Positions 19,440 to 30,043 of a stretch of 64,000 nt of DNA are shown piece after piece. The notes under the pieces are model-generated. The model did not search any database and had not been told where the DNA came from. It worked only from the letters and a program-made list of their open reading frames with translations. The stretch is taken from positions 573,921 to 637,920 of the forward strand of contig NC_008942.1 of the NCBI RefSeq assembly GCF_000015765.1, read 5' to 3'. The stretch's first letter is position 1, and every line of letters begins with the position of its first letter. The translations under genes and the position numbers were made by a program. This stretch comes from Methanocorpusculum labreanum Z (GTDB lineage: Archaea > Halobacteriota > Methanomicrobia > Methanomicrobiales > Methanocorpusculaceae).

Positions 19440-20207
19440 TCAGCTATTAGACTCTATTATTTCTTTTAGAGTCACATGTTCATTTTTAAACCGGGAATCC
19501 GGATTCTTCTCGGATTTTAGTTTAATTGCTTTTTTCGGACAGAGATTGATACAGGAAAGACAAAATTCACACGTATCTCCATGAATTGGTTTACTGTTTA
19601 CCTGCTCTTTGTCAAGTGAAATATTATCCCGCGGACACACCCTGACACATGTCCCGCAATTACTGCAGTCATCATTAATTGAGAATTTTTTTGGTGAATT
19701 ATACTCGGGAAGGATCTTTGTCACTTGTTGAAATCCACTCGTTAAAATGGCGTCTAATACTGAACCTTTATTGATGTATTCCTTACTTTCAGAAATATCC
19801 TTTAGTAAGACGCTCAAATTTTCTTCTATGTTCTTCTGCTTTTTTTTCTGTTCTTCAACGTCAAAAATCGGCAGATAATTATCAACCATCAAAAGGCTGT
19901 TTGCATAGTTTATAGAGATGCCATGCTTTTTTGCGTAGTTTGCAAACCAGCCAACCCCATTTGATATCATATTGCCGTATGTTAAAATAGCAAAGATATA
20001 CGGACTTTCCAGGGTCACCTTCTCTACAAATTCACGTACGATTTTCGGAGCAGCTAATCCGTAACAGGGGAATATGATGCCGATTTTCTCATCTTTATAC
20101 CGCAATTCATTGCTTCTTAGAACCTTTGGTATGGAATAGAGCTCTCCTTCAAATCTTTTAGCAACATATAAACTGTTTCCAGTGCCCGTAAAATAAAATA
20201 TTTTCAT
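19440..20207 (-). CDS. EFR1-type flavodoxin/ferredoxin fusion
   Basis: About 255 residues. The N-terminal half is flavodoxin-like, with the FMN phosphate loop TGTGNSLYVAKRF. The C-terminal part carries two 4Fe-4S motifs, CSNCGTCVRVCPRD and CEFCLSCINLCPKK. Such proteins move electrons between redox partners; the partner here is unknown. ATG 20207 follows a GGGAG ribosome site. The gene is visibly richer in A+T than its neighbours, with long A and T runs, and lies 51 bp from tRNA-Leu. That combination suggests acquisition by transfer. Confidence 0.82.
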   Translation of the reverse strand: MKIFYFTGTGNSLYVAKRFEGELYSIPKVLRSNELRYKDEKIGIIFPCYGLAAPKIVREFVEKVTLESPYIFAILTYGNMISNGVGWFANYAKKHGISINYANSLLMVDNYLPIFDVEEQKKKQKNIEENLSVLLKDISESKEYINKGSVLDAILTSGFQQVTKILPEYNSPKKFSINDDCSNCGTCVRVCPRDNISLDKEQVNSKPIHGDTCEFCLSCINLCPKKAIKLKSEKNPDSRFKNEHVTLKEIIESNS

Positions 20208-20258
20208 GATAAACTCCCTTAACAAATATGTTCAGGTTATTCATTTGATTGAGAAAAA

Positions 20259-20342
20259 TGCGAGGGAAGGGATTCGAACCCATGAACTACTGAAGACCAG
20301 ATCTTAAGTCTGGCGCCTTTGGCCTGGCTTGGCTACCCTCGC
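20259..20342 (-). tRNA. tRNA-Leu (TAA)
   Basis: An 84-nt cloverleaf with a long variable arm. Acceptor arms GCGAGGG and CCCTCGC pair fully, the T-arm reads GGGTTCGAATCCC, and the anticodon stem CCAGA/TCTGG holds loop CTTAAGA (anticodon TAA). CCA is not encoded. An AT-rich TATA-like run lies about 30 bp upstream on the minus strand, near 20370-20378. Confidence 0.95.
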
Positions 20343-20505
20343 CTACCCTATTACATTGATGTTCCTACATAAAAAAGAAAGCGGAAATATATCCGCAGAA
20401 GAGTGCCCGCGAAAGAAAGATTCAACCATTCAGACCCCCATAAAATCAACAGAGCGATGGAAAAAAGTATGCCGCACAAAACGGCTGTTTGAAGAGGAAA
20501 ATGCC

Positions 20506-21378
20506 ATGCACTATGTAAAATCCAAAGGGATCTTATCGGCCAATAACGGGATGAACCTCTACCGCGGGTGTTCCCACGGATGTATCTATTGTGATTCGAG
20601 AAGCAGGTGCTACCATATCGACCACGCGTTTGAAGACATCGAAGTCAAGGAAAATGCCATCGAATTACTAAGCGAAACCCTTCGACGCAAGCGGAAAAAA
20701 TGCATGATAGGCACCGGATCCATGACGGATCCCTATATTCCGCTCGAGATGGAGCTTGAACATACGAGAAAAGCCCTGTCTTTGATAGAGCAATACGGCT
20801 TTGGATGTACGCTTATAACAAAATCGAACCGCGTTTTGCGGGATATTGACCTCCTGAAAAAAATAAACGACAAAACGAAATGCGTCGTCCAGATGACGCT
20901 GACCACATTCGATGAGGATCTCTGCAGAAAGATCGAGCCGAACGTAAGCACAACAAGGGAACGCTTCGAAGTCCTGAAGCAGCTGCGGGATGCAGGCATC
21001 CCAACGGTCGTATGGCTTTGCCCGATCCTGCCGTTTATCAATGATACGAAAGAGAACATTGAAGGGATTTTGGATTACTGCAGAGAAGCAAAAGTCTACG
21101 GCGTTCTCTGTTTTGGCATGGGACTGACGCTTCGCGAAGGAAACCGGGAATACTTTTACCAGCAGCTGGATAAACATTTTCCGCACCTGAAAGAGAAGTA
21201 CATGGAGAAGTACGGGGAAAGTTACGGAATAGAGAGTCCAAAAAGCTCGGAACTCATGAAAGTATTTCATGAAACATGCGAACAAAACGGCATCGTGCAC
21301 GACAACGACCGGATATTCGCATATCTGAACACGTTTGAAGAAAAACACCGCGACAAACAGATGAGCCTGTTCGAATAA
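20506..21378 (+). CDS. SPL-like radical SAM protein
   Basis: About 290 residues. The radical SAM cluster is in RGCSHGCIYCDSR (C-x3-C-x2-C, residues 18-25 of this start), followed by GTGSMTDPYIPLE, ITKSNRVLRDIDLL and PILPFINDTKENI, as in the spore-photoproduct-lyase-like COG1533 group. Most members have no assigned reaction. An open frame extends upstream to 20329 through the tRNA-Leu gene, but ATG 20506 is preceded by GAGGAAA and begins the conserved region. It ends with MSLFE. It lies between two tRNA genes. Confidence 0.82.
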   Translation: MHYVKSKGILSANNGMNLYRGCSHGCIYCDSRSRCYHIDHAFEDIEVKENAIELLSETLRRKRKKCMIGTGSMTDPYIPLEMELEHTRKALSLIEQYGFGCTLITKSNRVLRDIDLLKKINDKTKCVVQMTLTTFDEDLCRKIEPNVSTTRERFEVLKQLRDAGIPTVVWLCPILPFINDTKENIEGILDYCREAKVYGVLCFGMGLTLREGNREYFYQQLDKHFPHLKEKYMEKYGESYGIESPKSSELMKVFHETCEQNGIVHDNDRIFAYLNTFEEKHRDKQMSLFE

Positions 21379-21430
21379 GATAGTATTCGAAAGACCTCTC
21401 GTGGAAAAATCGGAAATCTACAAATACTTT

Positions 21431-21448
21431 CCAGACCGACATGTCTGG
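21431..21448. terminator. stem-loop after the radical SAM gene
   Basis: CCAGAC-CGACAT-GTCTGG is a perfect 6-bp stem. A second weak hairpin (AGAC...GTCT, near 21462-21476) is followed by TTTTAA. Together they may end the upstream transcript before tRNA-Gln. Confidence 0.35.
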
Positions 21449-21487
21449 AGAAGATAGTGCAGACCGCATGCGTCTTTTAATTCGCCA

Positions 21488-21560
21488 ACTCCTGTAGTGT
21501 AGTGGTCAATCATTCCGGCCTTTGGAGCCGGAGACGGTGGTTCGAGTCCGCCCAGGAGTA
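21488..21560 (+). tRNA. tRNA-Gln (TTG)
   Basis: A 73-nt cloverleaf. Acceptor ACTCCTG pairs with CAGGAGT and the discriminator is A. The anticodon stem CCGGC/GCCGG holds loop CTTTGGA (anticodon TTG), and the T-arm contains GGTTCGAGTCC. A possible TATA element (AAATACTTT) lies near 21422-21430. No CCA is encoded. Confidence 0.94.
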
Positions 21561-21583
21561 TCGGCCTGTTTTTTTGTTCGCGT

Positions 21584-23224
21584 TTACTCTTCCTTATTCT
21601 GCAGAGAATACCGGCGGGTCAGGCTTTCCAGCGTCTCGATCTCCGAGACATCCTTGTCGTCCCTAAGCCTGACAAAACGCGGGAACCGGAGAGCATACCC
21701 GGCCTCGTAATTCGTACTTTTCTGCAGTTCCGCATACCCCACCTCAAAGACCACATCCGGTTCGAAGGTCACGGTCTTTCCCTTTTCGGCAATGATCTTG
21801 TCTTTGAAAAGATCATACAGGGTCGAAAGCATAGAGTCGTCGATACCGGTCGCCACCCGCGAGATCTCCAGAAGGTCGCCGTTCTCATCCTGACAGGCAA
21901 GAAGGAACGAGCCGAACATCTTCGCACGTTTTCCTTCGCCCCACTCGGCCGCCGTCACCACCAGGTCGATCGTATCGACCTCGGGCTTGATCTTGATCCA
22001 GAGCTTGCCACGATTTCCCGGAAGATACGGCGAGTCGAGCACTTTGAGCATGATCCCTTCATTCCCATTGTCGAGCGAGGAGTGGTAATACGCTTCGATC
22101 TCTTCTGCGGAGTCGCTGACGAGCTGCGGTGCGACATACGCATTCATGACGGATTCAAGGATCTTGCGCCGCTCCCTAAAGGGCAGATCGATCAGGGTCT
22201 CTCCGTCGGCAGCAAGGATATCGAACACCCAGGGAAGAAGGGTGATTGCCTCCTGCGCATCCCCGACATCATGCTTCCTGCGGATCCGCCGAAGGATTGT
22301 CTGGAAAGGCATGGGTTTTCCATTCATGATCGCGATCACCTCGCCGTCGATGATGACGTCATGATCGGTCGCCTTATCCAGCATCTTAACAACATCGGGA
22401 AGTGACGCCGTCATCTCTTCAAGACGCCTGGAGTAGATCGCACACTTCCCGCCGGATTTATGGAACTGGAATCTGCTGCCGTCGTATTTGTTTTCCGCAG
22501 CGAGTGTTCCATGCGTTTCGACCATCGAGGTGATGGAGCCCTGCTGGGCAAGCATCATTTTTACCGGGCGAAACGCGGTGATATGAACATTGGAAAGCCG
22601 GGAGGGGTCGGTTTTTGCGAGGAACGCCACCTCTCCGAGGTCGTTGAGAGCCTGATGAGCGTGTTCGACAATGTCTGACGGAACGCCGAACGCTTTTGAG
22701 ACCGCGTCTTTTACGACGCCTTCTCCAACACCGATCCGCATCTCTTCGAGCATGAGACGGGCAAGGTATCTCCCCTCAAGCGGCGTTGCGTTCGAAAGAA
22801 GATACTGGGCGGATCTCAGCCGCTCCTGCTGAGATCGTCTTCCCGAGGATTTTGCCATCTGCAGAAACCGGGCGTTCACATCCAGAAGATCCAGTTCTTC
22901 CGAGAAAAACATCGTCTGCTCCCGTTTTTCGATAAGACTCTCGACGACTTTACCGATATCACCTGCGTTGTTGATCGCCGAGACCACATAACTCCGCTTT
23001 TTACCGATGACGTAGGCAAGGGCATCATACAAAAGATTCGGGCCGAACCCGAGCTTCTCGGACGACCAGTCGGGAAAGAGTCTTCCCCGCATGAATCTGA
23101 CGAAGACGGGCAGTTCCTCTTCGGTGAGTAGAGGAAATTTTTCGGCCAGAATATCGGCCGTCGCAAGACGCGAGGATGTTCCCTCGATCGTATTACATAT
23201 CTCTGCAAACTCGACAAACTGCAT
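21584..23224 (-). CDS. lig: ATP-dependent DNA ligase
   Basis: Seals nicks in DNA replication and repair. The 546-residue length fits archaeal ligase I. The adenylation motif [10 protein letters not shown] is near residues 241-250, with the lysine that takes [16 protein letters not shown] and LWIKIKPE correspond to the later nucleotidyltransferase motifs, and the N-terminal helical DNA-binding domain is present. It follows the MBL hydrolase gene with 5 bp between, so the two form an operon. A link between the two functions is not established. Confidence 0.95.
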   Translation of the reverse strand: MQFVEFAEICNTIEGTSSRLATADILAEKFPLLTEEELPVFVRFMRGRLFPDWSSEKLGFGPNLLYDALAYVIGKKRSYVVSAINNAGDIGKVVESLIEKREQTMFFSEELDLLDVNARFLQMAKSSGRRSQQERLRSAQYLLSNATPLEGRYLARLMLEEMRIGVGEGVVKDAVSKAFGVPSDIVEHAHQALNDLGEVAFLAKTDPSRLSNVHITAFRPVKMMLAQQGSITSMVETHGTLAAENKYDGSRFQFHKSGGKCAIYSRRLEEMTASLPDVVKMLDKATDHDVIIDGEVIAIMNGKPMPFQTILRRIRRKHDVGDAQEAITLLPWVFDILAADGETLIDLPFRERRKILESVMNAYVAPQLVSDSAEEIEAYYHSSLDNGNEGIMLKVLDSPYLPGNRGKLWIKIKPEVDTIDLVVTAAEWGEGKRAKMFGSFLLACQDENGDLLEISRVATGIDDSMLSTLYDLFKDKIIAEKGKTVTFEPDVVFEVGYAELQKSTNYEAGYALRFPRFVRLRDDKDVSEIETLESLTRRYSLQNKEE

Positions 23225-23229
23225 GTTCT

Positions 23230-24072
23230 TTACACCTCGAACCGGACAAGGCGGCGTTCCCGGTAATCCGCAAGCTGATCACTGACGTAAATTTCCGTTC
23301 CGCTCTCGCCCGCCGCAGCCAAAGCCATCTCGCGGGCAATGTTCGGACGGTTGTAATTTTCCGAAAGATGCGCAAGAGCGATGATCCCGACGTCCTTCGA
23401 AAGCTCGGCGATGCATGCCGAGGAATTTTCGTTCGAGAGGTGCCCGTCGTTTCTGATACGGTCTTTCAGGTACCGCGGGTAAACCCTGAGAACGCACCTG
23501 TTTCCCTGACATTCCGCTCCGCACGCCCGGCAGACTTCGCATTCCGGGAACTGATCGCTTTTCATCGCTTCGGAGCAGTAGTTGCTTTCCAAAACGACGG
23601 CATCGCAGGCGGAAAGGATCGTTTTCATGGTATCCGAGACCTCGTGGGTGTCGAGACAGATCCCGATCCGGGAATCTCCGTCGTCGATAACAAACCCCGT
23701 CGGCTCGGCCGCATCATGATATGCCCGAAACGTCGTGATCTTCAGACCGCCTGCCTGAACCGGGACATGTTCGCGGCAGATGACGCGTTCCGCGGTTGCC
23801 GGAATGATATTTCCATATCTGAGTGCGTCAAGCGTGCCGCCGGATCCAAAAACCGGAACATGTGCGGCTTTTACAAAAGCTTTCGCTGATCTGACATGAT
23901 CCGAATGTTCATGAGTAATGCAGAGCCCGCGAAGATTATCGGTATTCAGGCGCATACTCTGCAGTGTCCGCATAAGATATCCCAGCCCCGCATCGATTAC
24001 GATCGAATCGGTGTCGTTTCCAACATAGATACAGTTTCCTTTACTCCCGCTCGCAAGAAGGACGCAATCCAT
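23230..24072 (-). CDS. metallo-beta-lactamase-fold hydrolase
   Basis: A 280-residue hydrolase. The metal site ITHEHSDHV is near residues 52-60, preceded by [15 protein letters not shown] and IDAGLG. This order is typical of the YycJ/WalJ-like group, some of which are 5'-3' exonucleases. A cysteine-rich insert ([17 protein letters not shown]) lies near residues 172-190 and may bind zinc; as I recall, this is unusual for the family. It sits directly upstream of DNA ligase, so a DNA repair role is possible but inferred. Confidence 0.82.
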   Translation of the reverse strand: MDCVLLASGSKGNCIYVGNDTDSIVIDAGLGYLMRTLQSMRLNTDNLRGLCITHEHSDHVRSAKAFVKAAHVPVFGSGGTLDALRYGNIIPATAERVICREHVPVQAGGLKITTFRAYHDAAEPTGFVIDDGDSRIGICLDTHEVSDTMKTILSACDAVVLESNYCSEAMKSDQFPECEVCRACGAECQGNRCVLRVYPRYLKDRIRNDGHLSNENSSACIAELSKDVGIIALAHLSENYNRPNIAREMALAAAGESGTEIYVSDQLADYRERRLVRFEV

Positions 24073-24153
24073 TACACAGTATTGGATTTACTAAGAGAAA
24101 TACTCAGAGGAAAATAAGAGTGAAAAAATAAGTAAGTAATCCTATGGATTGGA

Positions 24154-25605
24154 TCACTTCTTTTCTTCTTCGGACCAGCAGGTAACACCTGTTGAGTCGG
24201 AAAGACAGGATGCGTTGAAGACCGGCTCCATGACACCGTCGGCTTTCTGGTCGAAGTAATCTTTGAGTGCTTCAAAGGCGTGTTTGCCAAGGAAGAACAG
24301 GACACCCATGTTGAAGATACCCATAAGTGCCTGGAAAGTGTCTGCAAGGTTCCATGCAAGACCCATGGACATCATGGATGAGATGAAAACCATCGCAACG
24401 ATCGCAACACGGAGAACAACTACTGCTCCTTTCTTTTCGGTGATGAACTTCGTGTTCGTTTCACTCATGGAGTAGTAACTGATCAGACTGCTGAATGCAA
24501 AGATCAGCATGAAGACCGCAATGACATACGGGCCGGCGGCTCCAAGGAAGGTAGCGCTCATTGCTTCCTGAACAAGGGCTGCTCCGGAAACAGGGATGCC
24601 GTCGTAGCCTGGGTAGGCAACGTTGGTGTAGATGATGACCACAAAGGCGGTTGCCGAACAAACGACGAGTGTATCGATTAAAACACCGACAGACTGCATA
24701 AGTCCCTGCTTTACCGGGTGTTTAACATCTGCGGACGAGGAGACGTTCGGGATAGAACCGATACCAGCCTCGTTCGAGAACACACCACGCTTCAGACCCC
24801 ACATGATGGCTGCTCCGATTCCTCCGCCGACGAATGCCTGAACACCGAATGCGTAGGAGAAGATCGTCTGGATGACGAGGGAGACCTGAGTGAAATTGAC
24901 GAGGACGATCAGCAGACAGAGTAAGAGCCAGATGATTGCCATTGCCGGAACAAGCCATGTTGAAACTTTTGCAACACGTCTGATACCGCCGAAGACGACT
25001 AAGGCTGCAAGAACGGTGATGATGACCGCAAAGACGATCTGCGGGGTGTTGAACGCATTCGAGAAAGCGAGCGTTGCCGTGTTAGCCTGCACACCGATGA
25101 ACATCAGACCGTAGGTGATGATGATCAGAATTGCGATGAATGCTGCGAACTTCGGTTTGCCGAGACCATTCTTAATGTAGAATGCCGGACCACCGTGGAA
25201 ATGACCGTCATCCTTCTTTTCTTTGTAGATCTGACCGACCGTCGTTTCAACGAAACTGGTTGCAGCGCCGATCAAGGCAAAAATCCACATCCAAAAAACA
25301 GCTCCGGGACCTCCCATGACAATTGCCACGGCGACACCGGCGATATTACCGACACCGATACGTGCGCCCATACTGACGCAGAAGGCCTGGAACGACGAGA
25401 TCGTTTGTTTGCCTTTTTCTGCGCGTAATCCGGTAAACGCAACTCTGCATGCTTCACCCAGACGATTGATCTGGACGCCTTTCGTTTTGACGGTAAAGTA
25501 TAGACCGATACCGATCAGGAATACGAATGCTATATACCAAGCATACATATTGACGACGTCGTTCACTGAGTTAACAGCGTCGTTAATTGCCTCTAAAACA
25601 CTCAT
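24154..25605 (-). CDS. alanine/glycine:cation symporter (AGCS family)
   Basis: Sodium-coupled amino-acid carrier of 483 residues with about 10-11 membrane helices. Diagnostic stretches are RIGVGNIAGVAVAIVMGGPGAVFWMW near residue 91, FVETTVGQIYKEK, and GVFSNEAGIGSIPNVSSSADVKHPVKQG near residue 270. Alanine or glycine is the usual substrate. It precedes the MBL hydrolase by 81 bp on the same strand. TATA-like AT runs lie near 25620-25640. Confidence 0.92.
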   Translation of the reverse strand: MSVLEAINDAVNSVNDVVNMYAWYIAFVFLIGIGLYFTVKTKGVQINRLGEACRVAFTGLRAEKGKQTISSFQAFCVSMGARIGVGNIAGVAVAIVMGGPGAVFWMWIFALIGAATSFVETTVGQIYKEKKDDGHFHGGPAFYIKNGLGKPKFAAFIAILIIITYGLMFIGVQANTATLAFSNAFNTPQIVFAVIITVLAALVVFGGIRRVAKVSTWLVPAMAIIWLLLCLLIVLVNFTQVSLVIQTIFSYAFGVQAFVGGGIGAAIMWGLKRGVFSNEAGIGSIPNVSSSADVKHPVKQGLMQSVGVLIDTLVVCSATAFVVIIYTNVAYPGYDGIPVSGAALVQEAMSATFLGAAGPYVIAVFMLIFAFSSLISYYSMSETNTKFITEKKGAVVVLRVAIVAMVFISSMMSMGLAWNLADTFQALMGIFNMGVLFFLGKHAFEALKDYFDQKADGVMEPVFNASCLSDSTGVTCWSEEEKK

Positions 25606-25730
25606 GAGCTAAAACGTTTCTCTATAATGCATAATTAACCCGTATGATTCGTCTGCCGAAAAGAGCTTTTCAAAAAAAGAAATTATCCGATCAGTATTCA
25701 AAAAAATGGCTGAAATCCTTGATCGAAATA

Positions 25731-26048
25731 TCACAGAGAGTCAAGCGAGACGCTGCCGAAATCGTCGGAGTTCTGGGGAGCAGTGATGCCGAACGCGGAC
25801 TGACCTGCCCAAGTGTCGAGGGAGTTTGCCACCTCGACCATGTAGTCAAGAATATCGATTGAAAGTTCGCGTTTGGTTTTGCTGACCTGCATCTGCTCAA
25901 CGAGGAACCTCAGCCTTTCGGGAGACTCCATTCTCAGTTTGGCAAGCGAAATCACGCACATATAGATACGGGTCAGATTCCTGTCGGTGCCGGTGATCGT
26001 ATCGAAAAACGCCCGGAGGACCTGAGCCTGATAGACTTCGCTTCCCAT
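25731..26048 (-). CDS. uncharacterised 105-residue helical protein
   Basis: Not recognised. The sequence is mostly helical and amphipathic (VLRAFFDTITGTDRNLTRIYM, ESPERLRFLVEQMQVSKTKREL), with no membrane segment, cysteine pair or nucleotide motif. The start is followed by ordinary codon usage like its neighbours, and the plus-strand frame across it looks like a shadow, so I consider it a real gene. It is probably a lineage-specific methanogen protein. It may be co-transcribed with the downstream symporter, 125 bp away. Confidence 0.55.
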   Translation of the reverse strand: MGSEVYQAQVLRAFFDTITGTDRNLTRIYMCVISLAKLRMESPERLRFLVEQMQVSKTKRELSIDILDYMVEVANSLDTWAGQSAFGITAPQNSDDFGSVSLDSL

Positions 26049-26102
26049 AAGTATTCTACATTAGGGAGTTATCCGATATATAGATTTGCCAAAAAAGAGG
26101 GG

Positions 26103-27275
26103 TTATTTTGCGGTACTGACGATCTTGATGATGTCGCCGGACTTCAGTTCGGTCGTATCCTTGATCCGCATCTTCGTGCGGGCATCGACCGCATACAAAA
26201 ATCCGTTCCCGATATCCGTGTGGACGCGGAATGCCATGTCTTTGGGGTTCGATCCGATCGGCATAAGGAATGCATCCGGCAGGACCTGCCCTTTCGCATT
26301 GCAGTATTTGTTGTCGTCTTCCACCGGGTAGACCACGATCATGCCGATATCCTCGAAGACGATCTTGTTTAAGATCTCCTGAACGCCGGTGCTTCCGAAC
26401 TTTTTCATGTGCTCGGCGATCATCGTCAGGGCTTTTACCTGGGGTGCGGAAAGTTTTGCTCCCTCGATCGGAGCGAAACTGGAATCTCCCGGAAGATATC
26501 TCAGGATCTTTGCATGTGCGGCACTTTTCAGAGCAAGTTCGCCGGCCGCGATCGTCGGGACGGCGCCGAGAACCTTGAGTGCCTCGATGTTTTCATCAGA
26601 AGCAAGATCGGCCTTGTTTGCCGCAATGATCATCGGTTTTGAAACGCGGAGCAGAACTTCGCACATCTTCTCGATGTCTTCCGGCGTTGCCTTAGCGAGA
26701 TTGATCCCGCATTCGTCGACCGCCTCTTTGATCTGGATCGCGTTGATCCGAAGACCCGCAAGTGCTTCCCCTAAAAGATCGATCAGGACCTGCTCTTTTC
26801 CCTGCGCCTGACGGACGAGCCGGGGACGGTGCTTCTCGACGATCCCCGCCATCCACATGGCGAACTCGTAGCGCAGAAACTCGACATCTTCGATGGGGTT
26901 CCGGGTCCCGATATCGACCGGGTTTCCTTCGGCGTCCGTGCTTCCGGAAGCGTCAACGACCTGAATGATCGCATCCGCCTCGCGAAGGGTGTCGAGGAAT
27001 TGGTTTCCAAGACCGCGGCCTAAATGCGCATCGGGGACAAGGCCCGCCACATCGATGAGTTCGACCGGAATAAACCGGTTTCCGTCGATACATTCAGTAC
27101 ATCCTTCGATCCCGAGTTCCTTACACGGACATCTCGTCCGAACATAGGCGACCCCTTTGTTCGGGTTCACGGTCGTGAACGGATAATTGGCGATATCGAC
27201 ATTTGCAAGAGTCAGCGATTTATAAAACGTTGATTTGCCGCAGTTTGGTTTTCCAGCCAGTGCAATTTGTAACAT
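26103..27275 (-). CDS. YchF/OBG-like P-loop GTPase
   Basis: A 390-residue cytosolic TRAFAC GTPase of the OBG/YchF group, thought to act on ribosomes. G1 is GKPNCGKST (residues 7-15), G3 DVAGLVPDAH near 75, and G4 NKAD near 222. The C-terminal TGS-like domain ends ELKSGDIIKIVSTAK. Between G1 and G3 it has a cysteine cluster, CPCKELGIEGCTEC, residues about 49-62, which may be a zinc knuckle. No adjacent partner gene explains its role. Confidence 0.85.
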   Translation of the reverse strand: MLQIALAGKPNCGKSTFYKSLTLANVDIANYPFTTVNPNKGVAYVRTRCPCKELGIEGCTECIDGNRFIPVELIDVAGLVPDAHLGRGLGNQFLDTLREADAIIQVVDASGSTDAEGNPVDIGTRNPIEDVEFLRYEFAMWMAGIVEKHRPRLVRQAQGKEQVLIDLLGEALAGLRINAIQIKEAVDECGINLAKATPEDIEKMCEVLLRVSKPMIIAANKADLASDENIEALKVLGAVPTIAAGELALKSAAHAKILRYLPGDSSFAPIEGAKLSAPQVKALTMIAEHMKKFGSTGVQEILNKIVFEDIGMIVVYPVEDDNKYCNAKGQVLPDAFLMPIGSNPKDMAFRVHTDIGNGFLYAVDARTKMRIKDTTELKSGDIIKIVSTAK

Positions 27276-27445
27276 TGTGTATCTTTCCTTGTATCGAGGT
27301 ATCTCTGACCTATAATTAGGGCCGATGAACTCTTATGTGTTGTGTAGAAGACCAAAGTCAGTTTTCTGTGAAATGACTCCGGATGTCTTCTCTTTGAACA
27401 TGAACAAACGAGGCTCGGGTTGGGTCCCGGGCTGCTCGGTGTTCT

Positions 27446-29926
27446 TTACTGGTACTCGATCAGATTCTGCGCTTCTTTGGGCAGTCCGCCTTTGAATCTC
27501 TGCGAGATGGAGATGTAGTATTCTCGCACCCGCTCGTTCATTGTTGGATGGATCTTCTTTCTCGCTTCGGCAAAATCGTCCGCGGTGACAACGTTCGCCT
27601 GATTTCTGAGTGCATGCATTGCTGCTTCACGGCAGAGTCCTTCAAGATCCGATCCTACATATCCGGCAGTATCTTCTGCAAGTTGTCGGATCAGTTTTGT
27701 TTTTTCCGGATCACTGAGGGTTACGGCATGTTGTCGTAAAACTGCCGCAAGACGTCTTCTCTCTTCGATAAGGGAGAGAGGTGTTCCTTTCGTATATTTG
27801 CCGGCTGCCGTTTTTATCTGTTTGATGGTTACGGATTTTCCGGAAAACTTTGCGCCCAGAGATTCGAGTGAAGCCTCGTTCAGCCCGGAGACTTCTTTCA
27901 CCGCTTCATCGAATGATGATCCTTCGATTGGCATATTCTGCATGTGGACTGCAAGGATCTCTTTCCTGTCGGCCTCTTCGGGTTCTGAAATATAGACGAG
28001 CCTGTCGAAACGTCCGCTCCGGAGAAGTGCCGGGTCGATGATATCCGGACGGTTCGAGGCTGCCAGGATCATCACATCGTTCAACTCTTCGATGCCGTCC
28101 ATCTCCGTCAGGATCTGGTTGAGGACGTTTTCTGTCGTTCGACTGCCGTCGGAAGCGCCGCGTGACGGCGTTAAAGAGTCGAGCTCATCAAAGAAGATGA
28201 TCGCAGGAGCGACCTGCCGTGCTTTTTTAAAGATGTCTCGAACAGCCTTTTCGGATTCACCGACCCATTTCGAAAGAAGTTCCGGTCCTTTCACAGCGAT
28301 GAAGTTGGCGCCGCTTTCATGAGCGACCGCTTTGGCGATCATGGTTTTGCCGGTTCCCGGCGGCCCGTAAAGGAGGACGCCTTTTGGCGGACGAATACCG
28401 AGTTGTGCGAAGACCTCTTTTCTCGTGAGCGGGAACTCCACCGATTCGCGCACATCGCGAACCGCGTCCCGGCTTCCTCCGATATCGGTCCAGGAAACGT
28501 CTGCGGTTTCCAGAGCGATCTCCCGCATCGCTGATGGGGCTACCTCTCGTGAAGCGAGGATGAAATCCGACGTTGTGACTTCCAGTTTTCGCAGGACTTC
28601 TTCCGGGATCTTTTCATTGTCGATGTCCGCCACATCGATCTGCCGGCGTAATGCCCGGATCGCAGCTTCGCGTGCCAGAGCGGCGAGATCTGCCCCGACA
28701 AACCCTTTTGCCTGCGAAGCAAGCATCCACAGCAGTTTGTCCCGCGATGCTTCGTAGTCTGCGAGTGCCTTCTCAAGGACGGTCTCGGACGGCTCGCTGC
28801 TGCGCAGCTCCTTCAGCTTTGCCATCCCTTCAAACGGCATGTCTTTTGTGTGGATCTGGAGGATCTCCATCCTGTCTGCTTCGGCTGGAACGCCGATCTC
28901 GATCTCCCGGTCGAATCTTCCCGGTCTCCGAAGTGCAGGATCTATCGCATCGGGCCGGTTCGTTGCACCGATCACGATGACCTGCCCCCTGTCCGTAATG
29001 CCGTCAAGCATAGTCAGAAGCTGGGCAACCACGCGCCGCTCGACTTCGCCGTTTACATCCTCGCGTTTCGGGGCGATCGAATCCAGTTCATCGATGAAGA
29101 TGATAGAGGGGGCCTCCTCCTCTGCCTCTTCAAAAATCTCTCTGAGTTTCTGTTCCGACTCACCGTAGTATTTGGAGATGATTTCGGGACCCGCGATAGA
29201 AATGAAGTGTGCTCCGCTTTCATTTGCTACGGCCTTCGCGATCAGCGTTTTACCGGTTCCCGGCGGCCCGTAAAGAAGGACGCCCTTCGGCGGTTCGATC
29301 CCCATCGTTTCAAACAGTTCTGGGTGACGAATCGGGAGTTCGATCATTTCCCGAACGCGTTTCAGTTCTCCTTTCAGTCCGCCGATGTCCTCATAGGTTA
29401 TTGCTTTGGTGCCATCGAACTCATCATCGTCATTGAAGACGAGCTCCGTCATTTTATTGAGTATGCAGGCATTTTCCGGTTCAATTGCGGATACCTTGAA
29501 CTCAAGAGGGGGTCCCGGGTGGAAAGTTTTTATCGGGATGATGTCATCCAAGGACACCGGGAAGTTGATGAGCGATATAAGATAATCATCCTCTTCATCG
29601 GGGAATGCTGCTGATATTTCCGACGGCGATACAAGAGTAACCGATGTGGCCGGGATCTCCTCCTCGACTTTTTCCACGGTTACCCGGTCTCCCGGATTGA
29701 CGCTGGCATTTGCCCGGGTATATTTATCGATCCGGATCTTTTCCATATTCCAGTCGCTTTCAAACGAACGCCATACTTTGGCAACGGTGGAGGTTTTTCC
29801 GGTGATCCTGACCAAATCGCCAGGACTGACGTTCAGCGCCTGCATAGCTGATGGGTCAAGACGTGCCTTCCCGTTCCCCTGATCTTCCGGGTAGGCACTG
29901 TCCACCTTGAGTGTGATTTCCGGCAT
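27446..29926 (-). CDS. Cdc48/VAT-type AAA+ unfoldase
   Basis: An ATP-driven protein unfoldase of about 826 residues, expected to be a hexamer that feeds the proteasome. An N-terminal double-psi-barrel substrate domain (ITLKVDSAY...) is followed by two AAA modules. Each has GPPGTGKT, and the Walker B elements are [12 protein letters not shown] and [13 protein letters not shown] take ATG 29926 (MPEITL) rather than 30019, because the upstream 31 codons are unlike the family. An insert near residues 690-740 after the D2 core is longer than I expect. It is transcribed alone. Confidence 0.93.
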   Translation of the reverse strand: MPEITLKVDSAYPEDQGNGKARLDPSAMQALNVSPGDLVRITGKTSTVAKVWRSFESDWNMEKIRIDKYTRANASVNPGDRVTVEKVEEEIPATSVTLVSPSEISAAFPDEEDDYLISLINFPVSLDDIIPIKTFHPGPPLEFKVSAIEPENACILNKMTELVFNDDDEFDGTKAITYEDIGGLKGELKRVREMIELPIRHPELFETMGIEPPKGVLLYGPPGTGKTLIAKAVANESGAHFISIAGPEIISKYYGESEQKLREIFEEAEEEAPSIIFIDELDSIAPKREDVNGEVERRVVAQLLTMLDGITDRGQVIVIGATNRPDAIDPALRRPGRFDREIEIGVPAEADRMEILQIHTKDMPFEGMAKLKELRSSEPSETVLEKALADYEASRDKLLWMLASQAKGFVGADLAALAREAAIRALRRQIDVADIDNEKIPEEVLRKLEVTTSDFILASREVAPSAMREIALETADVSWTDIGGSRDAVRDVRESVEFPLTRKEVFAQLGIRPPKGVLLYGPPGTGKTMIAKAVAHESGANFIAVKGPELLSKWVGESEKAVRDIFKKARQVAPAIIFFDELDSLTPSRGASDGSRTTENVLNQILTEMDGIEELNDVMILAASNRPDIIDPALLRSGRFDRLVYISEPEEADRKEILAVHMQNMPIEGSSFDEAVKEVSGLNEASLESLGAKFSGKSVTIKQIKTAAGKYTKGTPLSLIEERRRLAAVLRQHAVTLSDPEKTKLIRQLAEDTAGYVGSDLEGLCREAAMHALRNQANVVTADDFAEARKKIHPTMNERVREYYISISQRFKGGLPKEAQNLIEYQ

Positions 29927-30043
29927 GATAGATGTATATACGATGGGTGTCGTTAATAATTTTCTACAGCGGGATATCCAGCATGCGCTGTCTTGGATTG
30001 GATACAGGATAAACAGCACGCCGGCTGAAAAGAAAAAAGATAT

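Noticed and set aside
20329-20505. N-terminal extension of the SPL-like radical SAM protein
   Set aside because: It starts inside tRNA-Leu and is not family-like; a good ribosome site precedes ATG 20506.
25644-25862. Plus-strand 72-codon frame
   Set aside because: It overlaps the minus-strand 105-residue gene, has a lysine-rich start from AT-rich promoter DNA and no family features.
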